This document shows, piece after piece, positions 8,294 through 15,291 of a DNA stretch of 15,291 nt. A program made the position numbers and the translations under genes. The stretch lies in the NCBI RefSeq assembly GCF_001949145.1, contig NW_019091579.1:120965-136255 (forward strand), given 5' to 3'. The notes under the pieces were generated by a model that was not told the origin of the DNA, did no database searches, and saw only the letters and a list, made by a program, of their open reading frames with translations. Each line of letters begins with the position of its first letter. Position 1 is the first letter of the stretch. The stretch comes from Acanthaster planci (lineage: Eukaryota; Echinodermata; Asteroidea; Valvatida; Acanthasteridae).

Positions 8294-8572
8294 TTGTGTT
8301 CACTCCAAGTACTCTCCAATGGTGGCACTGAAAAAGAGTGAAAAAAGGAGAAATTACTTGTATCAAGTTACTACCCAGCCACTGTAAAACAAAAAAGGTG
8401 ACAGAGCGGGTTCAGAACCAACCGTGACGGTGTGGCACCTAATGATAAGACTAATTAAGGGTCTGTTATGCACGTTGGGAAGGAGAAAAATAAAATATTC
8501 CCAAAGATTCGGTGATCACACCCCCACATGCACCCGCCAGTGACAAATCAGTCCCATTCATTTTCCAGTGGT

Positions 8573-8940
8573 GAGCCATAAAAAAGTTGTGCGACTTTAG
8601 AAACAACTGCCGGGCCAGGCGACGTTGGGGTTTCAAAAAAAGCAAAAAACAAAGAAACAGACAAAAAGCGACCCAGAGATACGAAATAGAAAAGATTAGG
8701 AAAAAAAACACAACAGAACCCAGAGGTGGGGGTAGAAGGCAATATTTTATGTGAAGCCATTTCCTTTTGTTCTCTTATAGACAGGTAATTGATGGGCCTA
8801 CTATGTACAGCAGATAATTACAGGCGAACAAAAGTAAGGCCTATTAAATAATTCAGTTACTCTGCGCTTTACGATCGGGTGTAAAATATGCAAGCAGTCA
8901 GATGTAAGTGTTTCATATTTAGTTTTGACAGATGTTCAGC
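8573..8940 (+). repeat. Diverged repeat block, first copy
   Basis: The block matches 13113-13440 at ordered landmarks: TGAGCCATAAAAA, AGACAGGTAATTGATG, ACAGGCGAACA, AAGGCCTATTAAATAA, GTCAGAT(A/G)T, and TAGTTTTGACA against TAGGTTTGACA. Spacing differs through several indels, including about 25 bases after TAATTGATG here. It is much more diverged than the large duplication. No coding potential is evident. Confidence 0.7.
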
Positions 8941-9217
8941 AAAAGCATCCTGGTTTTTTTTTTTCCCTGGAATGGTCGATGTCCAAGATGATATACATCA
9001 TTACATAAATGATGCATCTGACTGATCGGCGACAGGTTGAAAAGAAGTTTTGTAAGGAATAGATTATAACTGCACTTTTTATGTTGCCGTGACTATACAG
9101 ACTATATGAGAGACTGTTATGCCAGATGAGATACAAGCGTCATTGATTGATGCAGTAATTTAGCACAATGACCATTTATAGATAGATAGCGCCCTCTATT
9201 GGCCACAGTTTTGTAGA
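8941..9217. other. Unassigned sequence before the MITE
   Basis: No gene is seen. GATAGATAGCGCCCTCTATTGG at about 9181-9202 contains the GCGCCCTCTAT string also found at 3014-3024 at the inner end of the CpG-rich arm. This may mark another repeat edge. Confidence 0.4.
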
Positions 9218-9405
9218 CCGTATTCACGGCGTCCCAATTTCAGTCATTGGTGTATTTATTTGAAAACGTTAAATTCGAAGAACCAGATTCTATTCTACGT
9301 TTTCATTCCGACCCCCAAAATCACCTGGTACTATCGTATTACGGGTTTCAAATTTATACGGTACGTTCAGGAATACGGCTGAAATTGGGGACCCCGCGAA
9401 TACGG
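9218..9405. mobile_element. 188-bp MITE-like element with inverted ends
   Basis: The ends CCGTATTC and GAATACGG begin inverted repeats of about 26 bp, with two substitutions and one 1-base gap (left end 9218 to about 9243, right end about 9379 to 9405). The interior has no gene. A second copy of the right 77 bases opens the window (1-77), which supports a dispersed family. The immediate flanks (GTAGA left, GCTAAC right) show no clear target-site duplication, so the superfamily is open. The element stops two bases before the start of copy 2 of the large duplication. Confidence 0.7.
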
Positions 9406-9690
9406 GCTAACACTGCGCCGCCCTCAGGACCAGCGGTCGGTCAAGTCCCCCTCGTTGGACGTGGACCACACCTCGCAGCAGTCCTCGCCCAGCGGTCAAC
9501 AGAGCAATCTGGTCTTCTGTGTTATCATAGTTTTCCTATGTTCAACAGGCAATATCTTTGTATGTATATCGGCCGATACTTCATTTATTATAATTGTATA
9601 AATTTGGAATATATTTATTTACTTATTAATCTCCCCATGTTAATTGACGTTGATTCGTTATTAAAATTAATGCACTTTCAGTTCTTCTAA
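9247..9690 (+). other. Chance open frame of 147 codons across the MITE and copy 2
   Basis: This is the longest open frame in the window. It starts inside the MITE and runs into the duplicated unit, where copy 1 has a different N-terminal context and a 4-base frame difference. The C-terminal part is an AT-rich translation rich in Tyr, Ile and Leu without a domain. I do not regard it as a gene. Confidence 0.1.
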
Positions 9691-9744
9691 TGCAAATCAA
9701 GCTTCACTGCCTTGATAATTGCTGGTTGTTGAAAATGTCCTGTT

Positions 9745-9753
9745 TAGGGCCTA
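9745..9753. repeat. TAGGGCCTA insertion present in copy 2, absent in copy 1
   Basis: Copy 2 reads CTGTT-TAGGGCCTA-TTTG. Copy 1 reads CTGTT-TA-TTTG, with the empty TA at 4343-4344. The difference is seven bases, with an extra G in the core. Confidence 0.9.
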
Positions 9754-10697
9754 TTTGTTGGTTCTTTCCTCTGAAATTCTTTTGCTGCCGTGTGCGACGG
9801 ATTGAGCTTTTTTAGTTGATCTTTCCTCACGTAACACCTGCTTTGCTAGCTATTTTGAGTGCATTCATCATTCTGTCCTAAGATACAACAAAGAGACTGC
9901 TGGCTCTTAGGTAAGGCTAGCATTTGATGGCAGCAAGATGCCACTTGCTGGTGGCAGGTAGGGCGTCCACAACATGGCCAGAAATCACGTGATATATTCG
10001 TTCCACCAAATCTTATACATGACCTAATCCACATCCCGTGACTTCTTCTACCCTGCAGCCATTTTTAGAGGGGGTTTTACTAATGGAGTCATCCGGGCAG
10101 TAAAACGGGGCGGGCTAAACCTACACTCCCATATGTTTGTGCGCAAAGTGATGCTTCCATACATTTGTACACAGACTTTCTACTGCCACGCGTCTGCTAC
10201 ATGCTTGTGAAGAAAATATCCTCTCCCCTCTTGTAAAAGTGGGCCAAGCCACTGAGTCACTGCTGTCATTGTCGGCGTGTCTGGAGCCTTCTGGCTGGTG
10301 CCCAGCACATAGTCTACTGACCTCCAATGTAAAGGGCCAATTAAAGCAAGATAACTTGCCAAAGCAAGGTAACAACTTTCCGAAACAAGATAATAAGAAA
10401 CACACATCGCAAAGGGAAATGGAAACCAATGGGGCTTCATATTAATGGAAGTTGTTTTGAGTTAAATGCATGTGCTGGGAATATAATTCATATATTGGCA
10501 TGATTTAAAGTAAGACACTCAAGACAAAGGAGGGTTTGAATATTTTGTAGGAGCATCAGTATATGCACAGTTAATTGGATGGAATGGGCTGGAAATATGT
10601 GGCTTTGTTTAATGCAGGAGGGTATCATTGTATAAGGTTCCAAATAAAAAAGAAAGTCCACGGAGTTTACTCACACATATTTTTTAATGTTGAAGCA

Positions 10698-10705
10698 TAG
10701 GCCTA
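10698..10705. repeat. TAGGCCTA insertion present in copy 2, absent in copy 1
   Basis: Copy 2 reads GAAGCA-TAGGCCTA-TCTTC. Copy 1 reads GAAGCA-TA-TCTTC, with the empty TA at 5835-5836. The difference is exactly six bases. Confidence 0.9.
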
Positions 10706-10869
10706 TCTTCTTTGTGCCAGTTTCCTCATCAGTGAAGTTTACATTGATAGTTGATAGTTCAATGGTCCAGTCTTGACCAGATTCTGGGCATATGTACATG
10801 TATTTGTGTACATGTAGGAACTTGTGTTCAAGTACAGTAGCATGCCTCGTTTTTTGTTATTATTTTGGG

Positions 10870-10877
10870 TAGGCTTA
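10870..10877. repeat. TAGGCTTA insertion present in copy 2, absent in copy 1
   Basis: Copy 2 reads TTTTGGG-TAGGCTTA-TCCATG. Copy 1 reads TTTTGTG-TA-TCCATG, with the empty TA at 6002-6003. This is a one-base variant of the usual core. Confidence 0.85.
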
Positions 10878-10944
10878 TCCATGATTTTTGTTTTAATAAC
10901 TGGACCTCAGCTACAAGAGCTCTCCGGCAGATTCCAAAAAGCCC

Positions 10945-11259
10945 GTGTATTGGTCGTCAACCTGTGGATTTGTAGCGAAGTTAATCTATCATCGGATTCA
11001 AGCCGTCACCTGGACCAGTTGTAGATCCCCCTACCGTTTTGATTGGATTCTGACTCCTGGACCAAAACTGGAGGATCAGGAGCTGTTTGTCCTTTTTGAG
11101 GAACCTTTGACTCTGGCTATTAGTTTTATGCTTAACGTCGGACAAAGATCCAGGAGGCGGGTACAGGTGTACACATGTTTTGTTTTTTTAACATTGAGCG
11201 CTCGTTTATTCATTATGTGGTACGAGAGTTTCAGAAGAACTAAGAGTTTTCTTAAATAA
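10945..11259 (+). other. Open frame of 104 codons in copy 2, probably not a gene
   Basis: This is the counterpart of the frame at 6098-6325. It is longer because copy 2 lacks the six-base TAGGCCTA insertion and its TAG stop (6323-6330 in copy 1), so it reads on into AT-rich sequence. An AATAAATAAA string follows at about 11257-11266. Differences from copy 1 are mostly nonsynonymous. No domain is recognised. Confidence 0.15.
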
Positions 11260-12067
11260 ATAAAGGAGTTATTTTATAAGCTCGCTATTGTGCATAAGTG
11301 AATCAATTTCTGTCTTTTATGTGTTTGTATGCGGGTTAAAGTAATAGTGTACTGTAAAAACCAACGCGCATTATGAAGGCGTCTTTGCGTTAATTGTAAA
11401 AAAGGGAGCGTATGGAACTAAGTATAATCTTTCGGAAATAAACGTGTTTTGTTCTTAAGAAAGTGTTTTCATATGAGTAACTTTTTTGTGTCTTATTTAA
11501 ACACCCAAATGTGTCTTTGTGCTAAATTTATTAACACATCGAGACATCTTTGTTTATGAAATAAACACCACAGCGTATTTTGCCATCGATTATTAGCACC
11601 ACAACGCATTCATTGAGAGTTACCAAGAATGAAAAGGCGTTAAAACACGAATACTTGTTTTACAGAGTGTACAAAAACTGTCTCCTGGATCTTTTAATCT
11701 TGTATTGTCCAGCAAGGCTTACCTGAAAGAACATGATATTATATTTGCCTTCAACAACTGAGATTTAGCAGTAAAATGTGAAAATGCAATCTGACTCTCA
11801 CAAGCGATGGATGGAAGATACGTGGTATAGACCTCCATTTGCCATAAAACAAACCTATTCAGGTTTTATCCAGCCAGCCCATCTTTTTTCCTGTTTTCAC
11901 CATGTAAAGCTTTCACTCTTGAAAGACAAGAAGTAATTGGCGTAAACATTTCATTGAAAAAAGGGCGAAATGTTTAGCTAATATGTCATCCCCAGACACG
12001 TCGCGCGCAGGGCGTATGTGGCAGGGGACAGACGGTTTTTGTCCCCGGCTCTTTCCCCCTTTTATAG

Positions 12068-12075
12068 TAGGCCTA
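12068..12075. repeat. TAGGCCTA octamer, counterpart of 7230-7237
   Basis: The octamer is kept in both copies. The bases just after it differ (TAAAAGG in copy 1, CAGTAGG in copy 2). Confidence 0.8.
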
Positions 12076-12520
12076 CAGTAGGTATTTATTAGATATTAGC
12101 ATCAAAACCCTGAGAAAATAACACCTAAGAAATAAAAGTGTTGGACGTTGGACAGTGAGTAACCTCAGGCTTTTGATATTTTTCTCTCCCAACATCATAC
12201 GCCAGTGCACCCTCCACCCTGACACCAAATGCTGGATACGCCGCTGCTCGGCGTTCTCTTCATAAAAACATGAACAATCACGCTGTTGCCACGGTAATAA
12301 ACACTAATGGAACATCCGATGATGATTGAAGCAACGCGTGGTGTATACCTTCTGTGCATTATAGTTCAAGATCCGCTGGTTTACCCTTCAATACGCATGC
12401 ACGTGTCGGAGTACACTCTTTTCTCAATTACCAGTTGAAGAGAACGCTTGAACAAAACAAAATTGACTCCCTTAGGGAAAATCTTTATCTAACAAACTAC
12501 ACATTTAAATAATAACATTT

Positions 12521-12521
12521 N
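12521..12521. other. Single N ending copy 2
   Basis: This is the homologue of the N at 7683. Sequence after the two N characters is unrelated for several hundred bases. Confidence 0.8.
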
Positions 12522-13112
12522 GACTTTCAATTTAATAACAAGAACACAGACACGTAATCTGATTATGCGCTGAGACAGTAGCAGTTGACTTTTGATTAAA
12601 TTACAATCAAAACCCCAAACGAACTAACAAAAAACAGACACAATGTTTTTCAGACGAAAGCCAAAGTAAGCGGATGAGTCGCTATTACCAGTATTCTGGC
12701 TGAACTATTAAACAATTTGGGGGCTATTACAATTTCTTTGTTTTTGAGTTTTGTGCTTTGAATATCGTTTGCTGTTATGTCATTCCTCCAAAAGACAATT
12801 CGTATTGATTAAGTGCATTTCATATTTTTCCTAGTAATTGATTCCAAATATTATGCACGTCTGAGTTACTCTACGACTTGAAGGTTAAGGAGTCCGTTTT
12901 GTTGGTCTAATTAGAAAATGAAATAATCTTTATCTCTCTAAACGTTTATAATGTTTCACTTTCCTCACCAGGGAAGAAGTCTTCTGATGTACAGTGATCG
13001 TTGGCCAAACGTTTACAAAGCATTTATTTTGATATCGCCGGGCGGAATCTGGGGAAGTGTATTGTTACTTTTAATTGGCAAGAGCAAATAATAACAATTT
13101 GTTTCACGTACC
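12522..13112. other. Unique AT-rich sequence after copy 2, no gene
   Basis: I see no gene, RNA gene or clear repeat here. It occupies the same relative place as 7684-8572 does after copy 1 but does not align with it by eye. Confidence 0.5.
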
Positions 13113-13440
13113 TGAGCCATAAAAAGTTGTATGAAGAATATAAGGTAATTTTAGGTTGATCTAGCAACCTCTTTCCAAAGAGGTAAAAACAAAAAGAAAG
13201 CAAACAGCAACCACTGAGTGACCTGACTGAAAAGAAGAAAGGAACTCATGCGACATGAAGAGGTTGGAGCTTAAAAGCAACATGTTCTGTTACCTGTTGG
13301 CAGACAGGTAATTGATGACAGGCGAACATACATGCGAAGGCCTATTAAATAAATCCACTCACCAGGCACATTACGACCAGTTGTGATAGAATGCACTGAG
13401 TCAGATATGATTAAGAGTTTTGTGTTTAGGTTTGACAAAC
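13113..13440 (+). repeat. Diverged repeat block, second copy
   Basis: This is the partner of 8573-8940, with the landmarks in the same order. It follows copy 2 about as far downstream as the first block follows copy 1. The repeated arrangement is therefore larger than the well-conserved 3-kb unit. Confidence 0.7.
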
Positions 13441-13655
13441 AAAAAGTTATTCCTCGGGTCAGGTGATGTTTTTCATCAGGCAGGGTTCGACAAAATTTAT
13501 CTCACATTATGTACATTGTTATGTCACCTTAAAAATACCTTTCTTAAGCGATGTTCCCATTGGTCAGCGAGAAAGAATAGAGATGGTTTTAAGGAAAAGC
13601 CCCCTAAAATACACTTTCCCCCAAAGTTATAGTAAGAAACATCTTATTTTGACAA

Positions 13656-13990
13656 CATGCCATTAAAATGGCATGGCAGTAAAATATGAATCAGGCTCTC
13701 GAGACCATAAGGTGCAATTTTATTTAAGCGGTATGTATTTCAAAATGGCATAAAAAAATCCTTATAAGTTTAGCACCACATTACTTACCATGCCATTTAC
13801 CATGTATTGCGACAAAGGTCAACATAATTGGCCCACACATCACAAACAAGAGTCACGCGCTCTCTTCATTAAAAAAAGATTAAGGAGTCAAACTGTTACC
13901 AGGGTAACCGGTAAACAACCGGCAGTTACTGATAGAACATGCGACTGCATCACAGTAGGCACCTACATGTACTTGGTTACATTAAATTAG
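13656..13990 (+). repeat. Decayed third relative of the 3' part of the duplicated unit
   Basis: Collinear landmarks tie this to 6919-7500: GCAGTAAAAT(G/A)TGAA with CTCTC shortly after, ATGGCATAAA against TTGGCATAAA, AATTGGC, and CTTCATAAAAA against CTTCATTAAAAA followed by ACTGTT(G/A)CCA(C/G)GGTAA. About 270 bases of copies 1 and 2 (roughly 7130-7400) have no counterpart here. Similarity is low, so the call rests on order and spacing. A 20-base near-palindrome, CATGCCATTAAAATGGCATG, opens it (13656-13675). Confidence 0.5.
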
Positions 13991-14040
13991 TGGCCATTAA
14001 TCTAATGTCATCTGATCAGAGTGCCCGACTGAATAAGAAA

Positions 14041-14134
14041 CAGTGGAATTAATACAGGGGTGGGGACACGTCCCTCCAGTGGATGCTCGTCCCCCCCCCG
14101 TGTCCCCGGGAAATTTAGCACCATTACGCCACTG
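14041..14134. mobile_element. 94-bp hAT-like MITE (candidate)
   Basis: The segment starts CAGTGG and ends CGCCACTG, matching the CAGNGG...CCNCTG ends usual for hAT-superfamily elements. Inside, GGGGACAC (14062-14069) pairs with GTGTCCCC (14100-14107), and a C-rich run lies between. The flanks ATAAGAAA and ATAGAAAT resemble an imperfect 8-bp target duplication, the length expected of hAT elements. There is no transposase, so it would be non-autonomous. Confidence 0.5.
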
Positions 14135-15291
14135 ATAGAAATAATTAAATTCGATAATTTAGCTCAGCTTATAGGAACCACAGGAATATTTGTAGTACAT
14201 GAACAATAAATGTAGCGTTCATTTAGTTTTACAATAAAGTCCATCTCAAGGAGCGTGGGCAAAATTTATCACAAAATAAATTTGATGCAATTTCACCAAG
14301 AGAGTGTGTTCCACGTTGAGTTTAATTGTTTGCCATTTATCTCCTGCCCTCTTTGCCAAAAAAAATAAATCAATCAAAATTTAATTACAAGTTACAAAAT
14401 CTTAATGATTGAAGCTATCTTGTATCAATTTTAACGAGTGTAAAATCCACTCACTAATTTTAAAGAAAATATTGAAAAGTGACAGTGAAGCTCTTGATAA
14501 AAACTGAACATTCAACCTCGTTTCTTGAAATAGTTAAATTTTATTGAGGCATATTTCATAACATTGCATGATTTAGCCAACTAACAGCAACGACAATCCC
14601 AAAATCAAACTTCTTACAAAGTACACGAGAAGCTGTTTGAATATATAAAAACTGAAGATACTACATTTCAGTTTCAGAAAAGTGTTTTGATTTTTTACAA
14701 TATTACAAAACTGTTGACATTGTTTCAAAAAACTACGTAACCGTAATTACAATGAAAAATGTATATTTGGCACAAGGATAAAAATGCACACACTAAAGCT
14801 AAAATAGATACATTTACAATGTCATCACTTCATAAATTCCTTAAAGGACTCAGGAAATGAATTCTTCTTAGAATTACTTTTTGTATCTCTCTGTTCTGTT
14901 CTTCTAAGTATGAAGACGGTTAGACTTTTTTAGTTACGTGAACTGAGCGGTGCACTTTTTCCAAACATAAAAATATCGCCCAAGCATTTCTGGACAAGTG
15001 AGGGCGCTTTTGCTTTATTGTAAATCCAGGAAGACACAGTTCAGGTTGCATGTTTTTATGTTTAAAATGTGAATTTGCTATCTGGGAACATTTAGCTGAA
15101 AAGGATGTTTGCTTGATTATTGCCATATACTTTTGCCAAAGAAAATGAAATTTGCCACAGCAGTGGTTAAATAAAATCTAGAAATTTGGATGACATTCAT
15201 AGTTCTGCTCATGAAAATGCAAATTTCATTAACATAAAAACCAATGAAGCATCAAAATATATGTTAAAATCAAATCTAAGGTTAATTGACA
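14135..15291. other. AT-rich sequence, no gene seen
   Basis: No protein-coding gene is recognised. The minus-strand frame at 14920-15126 (68 codons) has scattered Cys and His without zinc-finger spacing. A minus-strand AATAAA (14540-14545 on the plus strand as TTTATT) in the context CCTCAATAAAATT could be the polyadenylation signal of a gene lying to the right, which would make 14540-15291 its 3' UTR. Nothing else supports that. Confidence 0.3.

Larger units (their letters stand above)
7684..8572. other. Unique sequence after copy 1, no gene
   Basis: No gene is recognised. It holds a short TAA microsatellite (7831-7847), a cluster of GGGAGACAT/ATGTCTCCC motifs (7866-8106) and a T10-G10 tract. 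The overlapping open frames around 7975-8387 on both strands are shadows of one another, contain homopolymer-encoded runs of Lys, Phe and Gly, and match no family I know. Confidence 0.5.
9408..12521 (+). repeat. Large direct duplication, copy 2
   Basis: This copy is collinear with 4002-7683 and lacks the 535-bp segment present there. It carries micro-insertions that copy 1 lacks (9745-9753, 10698-10705, 10870-10877) and lacks one that copy 1 has (6323-6330). It ends at an N at the same place as copy 1. Its left edge adjoins a MITE that copy 1 does not have, so the two copies have different left neighbours. Confidence 0.9.

Noticed and set aside
9247-9690. Longest open frame (147 codons) as a protein-coding gene
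   Set aside because: It starts inside a MITE and runs into repeat sequence, copy 1 has a 4-base frame difference, and the C-terminal half is a low-complexity AT-rich translation without a domain.
14920-15126. Minus-strand zinc-finger fragment
   Set aside because: Cys and His residues are present, but the CX2-4C...HX3-5H spacing is not.

Overview
This looks like a gene-poor stretch of a eukaryotic nuclear genome, not prokaryotic or organellar DNA. It is AT-rich and noncoding, dense in diverged repeats and short inverted-repeat elements, and carries two isolated N characters. No open frame exceeds about 150 codons and none has a recognisable domain. The repeat style (foldback repeats, many small MITE-like elements, recurrent TAGGCCTA octamers) would suit a marine invertebrate such as an echinoderm. 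That assignment is inference and has low confidence. I call no protein-coding gene, tRNA or rRNA with confidence.

Layout, left part (1-4001). The window opens inside a small inverted-terminal-repeat element (1-77) whose fuller relative lies at 9218-9405. Two CpG-rich arms made of degenerate CGTCG/CGACG repeats (338-715 and 3002-3411) are inverted copies of each other and enclose about 2.3 kb, giving a foldback-type architecture. Between them are a diverged tandem repeat of about 250 bp (717-1200), an unassigned stretch, and a weak LTR-like segment. A near-perfect 28-bp stem hairpin (2935-2999) abuts the inner edge of the right arm.

Middle and right (4002-12521). The dominant structure is a direct duplication: copy 1 at 4002-7683 and copy 2 at 9408-12521, about 95% identical where I compared them. 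Both copies stop at a single N at homologous positions. Copy 1 has 535 bp that copy 2 lacks. The copies also differ by at least four clean micro-insertions in which a TA in one copy becomes TA-GGCC-TA (or GGGCC/GGCT) in the other. Between the copies lie unique sequence containing a cluster of TA-flanked GGGAGACAT/ATGTCTCCC inverted repeats (8028-8106), a block repeated in diverged form at 13113-13440, and a 188-bp MITE ending two bases before copy 2 begins.

Right end (12522-15291). This holds unique AT-rich sequence, the diverged block, a decayed third relative of the 3' part of the duplicated unit (13656-13990), a 94-bp hAT-like MITE (14041-14134), and about 1.2 kb of AT-rich sequence with no gene seen.

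There is no sign of genes acting together. The most interesting signal is the set of recurrent TA to TAGGCCTA insertions. They could be excision scars of a TA-targeting transposon with GG...CC ends, and the TA-flanked GGG...CCC inverted repeats at 8028-8106 have the right form to belong to such a family. That link is a hypothesis.
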